Assembly: GCA_958430865.1 (NCBI GenBank) | Contig: CAUDNR010004321.1 | Location: forward strand, 11,925-56,262 | Length of the DNA: 44,338 nt | Direction: 5' to 3' | Source of the DNA: Entrophospora sp. SA101 | Lineage: Eukaryota; Glomeromycota; Glomeromycetes; Entrophosporales; Entrophosporaceae | Shown here: positions 31,148 to 43,110 of the stretch, piece after piece | Layout of the letters: every line of letters begins with the position of its first letter | Numbering within the stretch: position 1 is the stretch's first letter | Program-made: the position numbers and the translations under genes | Notes under the pieces: model-generated | What the model saw: the letters and a program-made list of their open reading frames with translations, nothing else | Told to the model about the DNA's origin: nothing | Database searches by the model: none

Positions 31148-32031
31148 TGACTGTCGGAACTCTGTCGAAACTCTAATAAACAATTAATGCATAACCTATC
31201 GGAACTCTGGAGGAAATTCTCACAACCGCACTTCCCCTCTGTGGATCCGCAAATTTGCTCAATTGACACACATTACTATTACTATTACACTGCATCCAAG
31301 TTCGCCAAAAAAAATTTTTTTCATGACTTTTTTTTTATTTGGTAGAATAAATTTCAAAGATTTCAAAATATAAAAAAAATGTATTATAACTTTTTGTCTT
31401 TTCTAACCTTTATATTAGGCATCGCCAGATTCCAAGGATTTTACATATAAAATTGAAATATTTAAGAAAAAATTTTTTTTTTGTTTTTATTTGTAGTAAA
31501 CATATAGAATATGGGTTTTTATTACGAAAAAACCTTTTAAACAATAAATTTTCAGCCTAAAGCTTAGTTTTTTTATATTTTATATAAATATGTCTTTTTA
31601 TTCTTTTTATTATTATCAAAATCCATTTTTTTATTAAAGCTCTTATTATTTGTTATAAACAATATATATTAGAATAAAAGTTTCTATGTTTTTATGTGTA
31701 TGTTGATATGCGTTGTGGTTTTAATTATAGGGAGGTGTGAGATTCCATTTTTTATAATTAACTTATCTCTGCGAAACAAGATAAATACGTTAAATACGTG
31801 AATTTGAATTTTATTTTATTTTATCAAAAATATAAATAATTAAAAACAAACAAATTACTATTAATATCTACATTTGTTAAACTGTTTAATGTCAAAATAT
31901 AAAAAATAGTTATCATTGTTGGTGGTGTTGTTTTTGTTTACAATCAAAAGAAAAAATTTAAATTCTAACTTCTAAATTCTAAATTCTAAATTATTAATAC
32001 GAGAAAAGCCTTTAAGACCAATCAATACTTA

Positions 32032-32820
32032 TTATTTAGACTTGATGTTTTGAAGTAGAAAAGTGATGTAACTTAGTTGTTCATCTCTGGTCATATTATT
32101 GAAATGTTGATCAACAAAATTATTTGCGACAGAATTTTGATGACGATGATTGAAATAATAATTATTATTGTCAAAAAAAGTATTCATACAATTAATCCTC
32201 ATGGCATTAGTTAGATTCTGGTTACCAATAATATCATAATTGATAATGCTAATTGGGTTAAATGAATTCTGACAAGCATTGCCAATTGTGTTAGTTGGAT
32301 ACTTGTCAACAAAGCCGTTATTGTTATTATTTATAATGCTAGTTGCGCTAAATGAATTACCAATTGTATTAATATCACTAGCGATAACACCCGTTGGAAC
32401 AATAAAGTTCTTTTGGTCAATGAAACCATTATTGCTAGAAGTACCCATTGGAATGACAGTGTTACAGCCGACAAACTTATTTTGATCAGTGATGGAAATT
32501 TGACCAGGGTAGTTATTTTCGAAAGTATCGTGACTGTTTTGACGAGTTGAATTATTGACAACGGAACTTTGATTATCACTACCAGGGTTATGATAAATAT
32601 AATTATTAAAGCCAGCATTTCGATTAAGGTAATTATCGTAGCCAGCATTTTGGTTAATGAAATTATAGTCACCAGGGTTTAAATGAATAAAATTGTTGTC
32701 TCTGGAGTTTTGATTTGGGCTCGAATAATGATTATTAGCACTTGAATGAAGAACAAGATTTTGATTATTGTAATTTTGGTTATTATTATCGATATTGTCA
32801 AAATAATTTTGATGATACAT
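32032..32820 (-). CDS. Asn-rich decapeptide-repeat protein (262 aa), second copy
   Basis: Identical in translation to the gene at 15900-16688, with the same four 10-residue units at residues 41-80. The flanking 5' sequence is also duplicated, so both copies have the same promoter region. Function unknown. Confidence 0.65.
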   Translation of the reverse strand: MYHQNYFDNIDNNNQNYNNQNLVLHSSANNHYSSPNQNSRDNNFIHLNPGDYNFINQNAGYDNYLNRNAGFNNYIYHNPGSDNQSSVVNNSTRQNSHDTFENNYPGQISITDQNKFVGCNTVIPMGTSSNNGFIDQKNFIVPTGVIASDINTIGNSFSATSIINNNNNGFVDKYPTNTIGNACQNSFNPISIINYDIIGNQNLTNAMRINCMNTFFDNNNYYFNHRHQNSVANNFVDQHFNNMTRDEQLSYITFLLQNIKSK

Positions 32821-34895
32821 TTTTTTTTTTAATATTTTAATTTTGAATTTATTGATCAGTAATAGTATTTATTCATATAAACTTTTAAAGAGTGCGATTC
32901 TCGCGATAATGCAAACTTGTTTAAAACCTGTTTTTTATCTAATTTTGGTCCAGCGTGCCAAGATTACGTATTAAAATTCGATCTGGATTGCCCACGGTCT
33001 AACAAATATGGAAATGATATTCGGGTTAATATGGGATTTAAAATTACAAAAATAATTTTCTTTTTAAGGAAAAAATAAAGATTGGACTTCAGATAAAGTA
33101 AAAAAAAAAAGCATCGTGAGATTCTCCTCCAAGAAATTTTTTTACAAAAGAACAATGTCGCAAACAAATAAAATAAAATTACATTTTTATGTCTGAATCT
33201 CGTCGCCGCTCTTTTTCTGGAAGAAATCATGATCCTTTTATAGCCAACAAATGAAGAAAAGAACAAATTTCTATATATGGCGCAGTCGAATTTTGTATGT
33301 TAATATTAAGCTCACACAAAAAATCCAAAAATGATTGATTTTAAAGAGGAAAAACATACATCCTGATCGGTTGTCATAAGATTTATGCAGCATTCTTCGC
33401 TATATCATAGACATAATCAAAATTTGCTTCTGCCTTTTTTTCGTTTTTGCTAAAGAAAGATAAAATTATAACGAAATATTTGCCTATATGAATGATATAT
33501 ATTTACTGTCAATAATAATAAACAATCCAATTTAAGTAAAGTTTATATGACAAAAATCTTCAACCATTGTGATTATTATCATTATCATTGTCGAAAAATT
33601 TTTTTTTAAAAATTATTACCTTTTGGTAGATTATTGATTATTATAACAATAATAATTATTTAATAAATAAATAAAATGCTTAAAAAACGATCTATTTGTT
33701 ATTTAATGGTTTCGTATTTTACATTTATCATCATGAAAGCGAGTAATAATATTATTTTTATAACCATAATGCAATTTTTTTTTGCTGCAAATTATTTATA
33801 AGAATAATGATTTGATATTTTTTAAATTTTTATCATTATGCATTATACTTTCTTAATATCAATATTAAAATCCGAAGCAAGTTCCAAGATGTATAATAAT
33901 AAATAAATCTACGTGTCATATTTTAAATTTAATTACTGTTTAATCAAACCATTGATTGTCAAAGCTTGAAAATAAGAATAAAATTTTATTAGATAAAAGC
34001 TAACATATCAAGAAGACTCTTTATACTCAAAAGTTAAAAAAGTTGAAATATCATTTGATCCATACGTTGGATTTTAAAAAAACTTATCATCATTCAATTC
34101 AGCTTTAAATTCATTAATCATTATCATTATAAGTTAATTTTTAGGATTTGGTCCAGTATTTCAAATAATTTGTATTACCGTCTAAATTTAATTTAATTAT
34201 AATGCATGCATCATATATCATTAGAATGTATGGGGACATGGACAATAGAAAGATGGAAAACTGCAAAATCATGTCTTGAGAAATCCAAAAATCTGCGTCT
34301 TTATAACGATAGATTTTGGGTGTCATTTACACAAAAAATTGTATTGTATTATTCTTTGAATGAAAAATATTTTATCTAAAAAATTAACATAGTTTGTGTA
34401 AGAAGCGCAGATTTGAGGTTATTCCCGGATTGGCAATTAATGGAAATTATTATTATTAATAGTGGAGATTGTTTCTAGGATATAATTAATCCTTGTAGCG
34501 CATTGCATATAGAAACGTTAATAACCCAAAATCGCGATGTTTGTAGTTATCCACTTTTCTATTGTCCATGTCCAATTTACTATTTTTTAAAAAAAGCTTT
34601 AAGAAAATACAAAATTTTATTAAGAAAAGTGACGTGTGGTTTTCAAGCCAAAACTCATCTTTGTGACGAATTGCATACGGGGGTGTTATTAACTCAAAAT
34701 TACGATTTTAGTAGGTTTGTTCCTTTCTATTGTCCATGCCAATATATTCTTCTCGAATAATACAATAATGAATTTTAAAATTTTTTGTTTATTGTTGATT
34801 ATATGTTTATGATATTAATTCAACTAATTCACAATATAAAATATAAAAAAGTAATATATAGAAAAATAAAATGTCAAATAATATAAAATAATAAA

Positions 34896-35372
34896 TCAGT
34901 TGATGTTATTGTTATATAGCAATTGATTTACAATTTGTAGAATAAGTAATAGTAGTTGATTATTGTTGGTTTGATCGATGAATTATTCGCGGCAATAGAA
35001 TTTTGATGATGTCCAACGAAATTATTATCCAGATGATTAATATTTGTAGCAATGATTGGATTCTGGTCAATGATATTATTTTTATTCTAGTTAAGCTTTG
35101 GTCAACGAAACTATTATTACTGATAATACTTGAGGTTTGTTTGGCAATATTATTTTGACGAACAAAATTACCATCGTAAAGGTTTTGGTTAATATAATTG
35201 ATTTCGACAGAGTTCTGGTTGTTTTTGTGACCAAAGTTATTGTCCCCATGGTTTTGATAAATCGGATTATTGTAGTGGTTGCTAGCGGTTTGGTCGACGT
35301 AATTATAATTAGGAATAAAGTCATTATTGTTAGAATCATTATTCTTATTAATATTGTTAGAATAATTTTAGT
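34896..35372 (-). pseudogene. Decayed Asn-rich family member, second copy
   Basis: Second copy of 18764-19240, with the same lost start codon and the same frameshifts. Confidence 0.6.
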
Positions 35373-36294
35373 TTTTTTTATATATTGGTTACGAATTGGT
35401 TTGTTATATATTGGTTATGAGTTTATTTATTTATTATATTTATTAGTGGTTGATAAAAAAAAAATTTTTTCGTTTTCGATTTTTCATCATTTTTATACAT
35501 GAATTTAAGCGTGCAGATCAAAATCTGAAAAAAACGGAATTAAATGTTAATTTTCCGAAAGAATTTTTTTTCATTTGTTACAACATTTTTAAAAATTTTA
35601 TGAAAAAAAAAAAAGAAAATATCCGACAACTCTTTTTTTTTCCGTAAATCAAAAATTTTTAATATTAAAGAAAAATCCGTATTTTTAAAGGACTATTTCC
35701 AGCCCTGGACAGTATAGATGTGTGTATGTTTTGTAAAGCCAGTATGTTTTTTTATTATAGACATACGTATTAACCAACCATAGTATGGGAGGCATACGAG
35801 TATAATAATATTAATTTCTACAAGAACTAGAACCACCACATTTGCATGAAAAGTGCATGGTATCATGTGCTGCGCTATTACTATTTTCCGAAAACTTTGT
35901 GCTTTTAATATTAATATTAATATTAAAATCCGTGAAATATTCGGTAAATTGCAGTTTAAGCAGTTGCTGGAATTTCAAATTATAAAGTTACCTAATTTCA
36001 AAACCTTATAACTTTTTTTGTTAAATAATTCAAATAAAACTTTCTATTACGTTATTTTTCAGGCCTAGAATATTGTAAAAATAGAGAGTTTTGGTGAATT
36101 AGCCATAAAGATCTACATTTTTGGCATTATATGATTTTGTTCCATTACATAAAAATTTATGTGCGGGCAGAAACAAATTATCGATATATCTTAAACTTAA
36201 ATAAAAACAGCTTGGTTATTCATATTTAATGTTACACGTTAATGGAGTTAAATGTAACATCGAATATGTAAATAAATGCGTTCAATGTATACAT

Positions 36295-36418
36295 TAGTGT
36301 TGGTCGCCAAACCTATTTTGAAGGGGCAAAAGTCGAAACTAAAATTAAAAGTTATATGTAAAACTAAATCAAAAGTCAAAACAGTTTCGATACTCTATGG
36401 TTTTGGAAACTAACATTA
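36295..36418. mobile_element. hAT-like MITE, second copy
   Basis: Second copy of 20163-20286, carried by the duplication, with the same ends and flanking octamers. Confidence 0.6.
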
Positions 36419-36671
36419 ATCTACATGTACATATTAACCATTACTATTATGTATTATCAAAAAAAAATTGCATAAATCTTTACTTTTTTGATTCATAATA
36501 AAATTTAAAAAAATTAAAAATACAAATACCAAAACTAAAATTTAAAAATATAAATACCAAAAGTAAATTACAATAATAGAAAAAATAAAAAATGGCAAAA
36601 AAGATCAATAATAAAATAATAACTAATTAATGTGTTATTTAAATTAATTTATAATAAATTACTGTATTATT

Positions 36672-37252
36672 TCACTTATTATTGTTGTTATTTAAATTTT
36701 GATTTATTTGATTTACGGCATTTTGAATATTTTGGAGTTGAAATTTTATGTGAACAAGTAGTTGATGATCTTGATGATTATTTTGATGCATATTTTGACC
36801 AATGAAATTATTATCAAAACACGGATGATTAATGCTCGTAGCAATAGTTGGATTTTGGTCAATGATATAATCATTATTATTATTGATTATGCCACTTAGG
36901 CTAATAGCATTGTTCTGGTTATGAGAACATTATCACTGAAAACATCTGTTTGAATTACATTGTTTTGGTCGATAAAATCATTTTGATGAATGGTTAAATC
37001 TCGACGAGCAAAATTACTGTCACTAGAGTTTTGATGAATATAATTATTATAAACTAAATTTTGATGAGTATAATTATTAGTTCCAGGATTCCAATTAATG
37101 GGATTATTGTCGACAAAGTTTTGGTTAGGAACCGAATATGAATTTGCAATACTTGTTTGCCCATTCGAACGCGACAAAAATCTTCGATTATCAGCCCAAC
37201 CATCGTAATTATTGTCATTATCATTATTAATATTGTTAAAATAATTTTCCAT
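36672..37252 (-). pseudogene. Asn-rich family member with a single frameshift, second copy
   Basis: Second copy of 20540-21120. The open part again ends at the equivalent stop (36896), so the frameshift is shared. Either it predates the duplication or both copies derive from the same consensus. Confidence 0.6.
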
Positions 37253-38271
37253 TTTTTAAGAATTTTTTTATTTTTTTATTTTCATTTTTTTGGGCTTTTT
37301 TTATATTAAAAAAAGCGTAAGATATTTTGCGTTACCCTCATTGTTAAAAAATTTTTTTAAATTAAAAATTATCACCTTTTAATAATTAATGTTATTATTG
37401 GATAATAGACTACAATATCTAAATAAATATAATGAGTAAAATGGTACATTTTATCATTATGGAAGAATTTTTATAATAATAATGCAATGTTTGCAAAATT
37501 AATTATAAAAATAATGAATTCTTTTAAATAAAATTTAATTTTATTTTTATTATTAAAAAAGCACATGGAAACTATCTTAATAATGACCGTTTTTAGAATA
37601 ATACTAATCATTGTGCAATTTGTGATAACGTTAATTGTAATATTTTTAAATAAACAATAAAGTTAATTTATTAGATATCACATTTTTAAAAAACATTTAC
37701 GTTTCCATCTTCTTTAACTTATAACTATCGTTGACCTTTTTTTTTTTTACTCTAAATATTATCAAGAATAAGTAATATTTTAGTACGCTATTCTCCAAAA
37801 GTACTCGGACGAATTTTTTAATAATTCTGCAAAATTTTAGATAAATTGTTTTTGTAGCTTAGGTTCTTGTGAATATGTATGATTTCTCTACCAATTTTTA
37901 TTAAATTAATGATTAAAGAACTAAAACTTTAAACTTTTTTTTTGCAAAAAAGATCCTAACATTTCAAATGTTTTTATATTTATACAAGATGTGGTCTGTA
38001 AAGAGGGCAATTTTGAGTTAAATATCACTGTTACATGTAATTCCTCATACGCGCAGAACATTTTTGGCATGGAAACTATACCCGCTTTGTTTAATAAAAT
38101 TTTGAGATATTAAAGTTTTTTAATTTTCTCAAAACGTCATTTTCACAGTGTCCGTTTTTATTGTCCAAAATTTCATGGTAAATCAAATTTTGTATACATT
38201 CGGATCTAGGTAAAAATGTAATAACTTGATAAATCGTTTGGTTCATTAACTATGTTATAATAATTGATTTA

Positions 38272-38443
38272 TATTGTTGATTCGACCAATGAATTGTTCT
38301 GGTCAACAGTATTACTGACATTCCTTAGAAATATACTGTTTGACCGATAGAACTACCGTCAAAAGAACCTTGTTAAATGGAATTATCGTGAGCTAAGTTT
38401 CCAAGTATGTTTGTTTGTCCTATTTGAATGGGAACAAAATTAA
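38272..38443 (-). pseudogene. Asn-rich family fragment, second copy
   Basis: Second copy of the remnant at 22140-22311, with the same stops. Confidence 0.4.
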
Positions 38444-39211
38444 GATATTAAATCATATGTTATTTTTAATTTAAATCCTTTTTTTTATATTATCAGCCAG
38501 TTCAAATAATTGTATGTTATGTATAAAAGAAAACTATTGTGGATTAATATAGTTTCATATATTTCTATATACATATGCAGTCATTTATTTTTTTATCTTT
38601 TGTTTTCCAAAAAAGTAAAACGTAATAAAGGAAAATGACAAATTTTACTTAAGTACTAATATAAAGAGTGAACTTTTTTTTTGCTTTATAAAAATGTAAT
38701 CGAGAGAAAATTAATATGAAATTTTACAAATAATAAGAAATTCTTTATAATATATTTAATTAAAAAGAAATTACCCAAGACTTTTCATTTATAAAAAAAT
38801 GTATTGTTGATTAAATTTGTTTTAGTTGAAAAGAAAAAAACTATATAATAATAAAATAAAAGATTTAATTTTATAAAAAGCATACATTATTAGCGCAAAA
38901 TCAATGTTGGCATTTTCAGCCCATTTTTTGAGATATTGATTAAATCTAATATATCCATGATTTGATTTGCTAGAGAGAAGGAATACCATTAGTTTCAATT
39001 TTATTTCTTCAACTTTACAATTTACGTTTAAACCAAATCTTTTATTACACTTTCATTACACTTTTATTTACTTTTTAAAGTGAATTAATAGGGCATTAAT
39101 TGTTTACATATATGGTAATTTTTCGGGTAATCATCATGCAATATCAAAACTAGTGAATTGATCCAATCTCTAATTAATGAATAATCTATCTCCTTAAGTT
39201 GAATCTTACAT

Positions 39212-39574
39212 CAATGGCTATTAAATATGAATCAAAGGACTGGTTTCTAAAAATGCATTTATTTTCCATACTAATTGAGCAGTTGTTTGGTCAATGGTAA
39301 CTGCATTTGGTCGATTCATATTGTTGCCCTCAAGAAGTTTTCAATATCAGAAATTGTATATATTTTTTGGTAATCCATAATTAGGTATTTCATAAGCTTC
39401 TATAATTCCTTCTTGGCCACATCCTGGAATTAATTTAATTAATTTGGAAAATGTGTGCCTGCAAAGTTTTTACAATATCACTTCCACTAGAAATGTTATT
39501 ACCCAATTTTGTATATTTAATAAAATAAACATAGCCTGTTGCTTTTTCTACCAAATAAAATAATGGTTTTATTT
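39212..39574 (-). pseudogene. Unrecognised decayed coding sequence, second copy
   Basis: Second copy of 23080-23442, with the same frame changes. It lies downstream of the second BTB-TLDc copy. Confidence 0.4.
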
Positions 39575-39860
39575 TTTAAAAGTTTATTAAAAAGATAATG
39601 ATTTTACAGATATCTATTTATTTGAATGTTAATGTGGTATTTATTCTCCCCTGCTCATTCAAGTGAAGACCAATAAAGTTATGCAAAGAACAGAAGTTCA
39701 TTAAGTTTGTTGAACGTCTAATGAAAATTTTTATCGCATTTTTGTCTGTTCACACTTTATAATAATTGATAACTTATCATTAACATATTTAATTAATTAA
39801 ATTTAGTCTTATGTTTATTGTAATTAAATTATAACTAATGAAAAATAATCTAACATTTAT

Positions 39861-41440
39861 TTATTTTTTATCAATTATTTGAAAAACTTCCAATTCACCA
39901 ACTATATTATAATTTACTATATTGACATTACTATAATCACATGGTTTACTATTAACACTACCATTATTGTTAAAAAAAAGATCAGAGTTACCACCAAAAA
40001 TTGGTAAATTAAGAGGATTACAACCAACTGCTCTATATTTATTGACAACATAACTAAATTGAGCAGTATTGATATTATTTCTATTACTTACATTAAAAAT
40101 AAAACTTTCAGTTGTATTTTTCCATGCATTACCATTCCAATTCAGTGGATTATAACCACCAATTATTTGCTCTGAATTTTGTATTCTGCAAACTACAAGA
40201 GTTTTGTTAATATTATTACATTGTTGATGAAATGTAGCAGCATTTAAACCATCTCTGCTACTACGATATAGAAGTTTGAATATATATTTGACTTCCTTGA
40301 ATGAAGTATATGATGAAGTTTTTCTATCAATCCAACTTGCAAAAAGCAAAGTAAGATTTTGATTAATTGTCAATGATTCAATTTTAGGATTTCTTGATGG
40401 TAATAAATTTAAAGTTTGTTGTGTATTGACAGGAATCAAATAATAATGTAAAAGATTATTCCAGAAGAACTCAGGAAAAAGTTTTTGATAAGGTTTAATT
40501 TTATCAGAAAATTCTTCATTGGAGATATCCTGGAATTGAATCAAAGGAATAATATCTTCTAGCATATTTTTTAACTCCTTGTAATCATCTTCACTCCACA
40601 TTGAAATAATTTTTTCCTTTTCTGAGTTTTTAATTTGACCAATTCCCCATTCAATGATACAATCCCAAGTAAAAATTTCCTTTAAATCTAAGTAGTCATT
40701 TTTTAGTAAAGATATGAATGTTGGTTTTTCAATATCATAAAAATCATTTGATTTTAAGAATGATCCTGGATTGTAATTAATCAAATTTTCAAAGTAATCT
40801 TTAAGGATGCTAAATGATTGATGATTTGATAAAATTTGATAAAAATGGTTTAAATGCTGTTGAATCCATTTTTTTTCATTAGCAATCAAGTAATTTTGTA
40901 AACTGTCAAGTAATTCGTTAAAATTTAGTTCATCGCATGCTACAAGAAGTTCAACAACTTCATAAAAATCCAAATTGTCTGTATTAATAATTCCATTATA
41001 AATATATCTTTTAAATAATAAAAAAATATAATGATAATAAATGTTTAAATATCTTGTTCAAAAATATTATCAACCATTCAAATTAATTAAATTAATTGAT
41101 CTTACATTAAAAGAACTTCAAAAACTTTTGGAGAAAAGTTATCTTTCTCAAATAAGATAATACCATCTTCTGTTCTTTTAACCCAATTAGTTGACAGAGC
41201 TGTTTTAAAGTATGAAGACCTTGCTTTTAAGATGCCAGAATGAGCTTTAAAAGTTTTGATATCATTCTGGCCTTCTCCAACTTTAATTTCTACATCGTAA
41301 AAGTCTGATTCTTTTAATAAATTGGTTAGATCATTTACAAGTTTACCAATATGTTTTAGAGGTAAAGCATCTTTATTGGAATCAACAATATTGTTAATTA
41401 GTGTTGTGATATTTTCAAAGGGTGAAAAACTATTTGACAT
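39861..41440 (-). CDS. BTB-BACK-TLDc protein (493 aa, one intron), second copy
   Basis: Exon 1 is 41106-41440 and exon 2 is 39861-41007, with the intron at 41008-41105. The translation is identical to the copy at 23729-25308. The upstream region is duplicated for about 1.6 kb, so both copies should share their regulation. If the duplication is real, the dose of this gene is doubled. Confidence 0.9.
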
Positions 41441-42923
41441 TTTGAAGGAGTTAAAAAAAATTTTCCGTTGTTTGTTACACGAAATTTAAATCAAAATGCG
41501 TGAAATATAACGTGATACGCAGTAGTAGTAATAAACTCTTTTCGAAATTAAACACACACATTAAAAATATAATCCTTTACCATTCTATTGAATTAAAAAA
41601 AGTTATCAGCTTAAGTTTAATTAATTGTTAAATATTGTTTTAATCTTCAATATGATCTTTATAATAATACAAAAGTTTTTATTTATCGATTATCGATTCT
41701 TGTATTACAATTTATTTTTGATATTCCCAAGCAAGATGTATCAACATAATAATAATGTGTGCAACTTTCCCAAAATTATGAATCAAAATAAAATTTAAAT
41801 TTAAAAAAAGATATTTCAACTGTATTTTTTAATTGTCAGTTTCATTAATATAAAATTGATATAAACCACAACATCATATAGTCCATTTCTAGTATTATTT
41901 ACACCCTTTATATCATCTCTATCTATACATCTACACAACCTTTAGCCACTTCCTATGGCTTCCATTAGAAAATATATATTGATTTCTTAATATTGACAGC
42001 GATTTTATCACTTTCATTATTGTCTTCAAAGACTATATTTCTCTACCTGGAGTAGTAATAAATTGATTGGTATTTTCTTATAATATCTTAAAATTTTCCA
42101 AATCCTTGTTTGAAATTATATCAAAATTTGGGATATATTCTATTTACTTCTTTTTAAGCCCAAAATCAATAATTATGTATTGATTAGTGAGACTTTAATT
42201 TTAGTTATTGTACCGACTAAAAATAGTTTCATATCAAGACCATTTTGACAATCTGGTTGATGCAAAAAAATGACAAAAAGCAAAATTATTAATTTTGTCC
42301 AGGATAATAAGATATTAAAAAAATAAGCTATTAATTTAAATTGTCGCATCATCATAATCGTCACTATCATCACTTCACTATTGAAATTCAATTTTGCATT
42401 GAATTTATTGAATATTTTGTTTCATTAATTAATATATCACAGTCCTTAATTTTGGCCCATTATTTGATCCGAGAGTTTATGAAATAAATAGAATAAAGTA
42501 GGATTGGTCCAGTCATAATGTTCTCCAGTTGCGTGAAATAATAGCAACACAGTAAGCCTGATAGATTGGATGTCCAACGAGTTTAGGATTTGTGACCTAA
42601 TGGCTTTTACTTCACTATTGAAGTAAAAATTCGTTTCTCACGAGGATGGAAATGCTCATGGCTTTAGCTTTGTAATGACTTTTGATAATCAGTTATCAAT
42701 TATCAAACATAAATTATAAATTAACAATATATCTTGACCTACTATTATTATCATCATTCTCCAAAGACATTATTTTCTCTGTTTTTTATATTTATAATTA
42801 ATTGGCAGTGGTATGGTATTATAAAAACACAAACATTTTATAATTACTCTTCAACTGCCTAGGATATTTTAAGAGTTATTTAAATTTTACATTAATAAAT
42901 TTTTATTTGAATGAGATGAATGA

Positions 42924-43037
42924 ATGAATAAATCAGATGAAGCATCATCACCATCAACAGTTGATAATCATATTGCTAAAAAAAATTTTTTTTTTGAAGA
43001 TACTCATTTGCCAGATGAAGAGCTTGAAGGGAGATGA
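42924..43037 (+). CDS. Short frame, possible 5' end of a broken gene, second copy
   Basis: Same 37-residue frame as at 26792-26905. In this copy the ancestral right flank remains: coding-like sequence continues in another frame (MSFIEFLIKYMVMMLKQYSS) until a Tc1 element begins at 43111. The original gene may have been broken by that insertion. No family is recognised. Confidence 0.3.
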   Translation: MNKSDEASSPSTVDNHIAKKNFFFEDTHLPDEELEGR

Positions 43038-43110
43038 CGTTATGTCATTCATTGAATTTTTGATAAAATACATGGTGATGATGTTAAAACAATATTCATC
43101 AAATACATTA

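Larger units (their letters stand above)
30897..43074. repeat. Duplicated block B', second copy
   Basis: Second copy of about 14764-26942. It follows A' directly, without the 8.3 kb of U. Beyond 43074 the sequence continues into DNA not duplicated in the window, so this copy keeps the original right flank. Confidence 0.95.

Noticed and set aside
2480..43074. Reading the duplicated blocks as a large transposon or an LTR retroelement with long direct repeats
   Set aside because: The repeats contain ordinary genes and older elements, no integrase or reverse transcriptase was seen, and the borders cut through pseudogenes with only 2-bp overlap.
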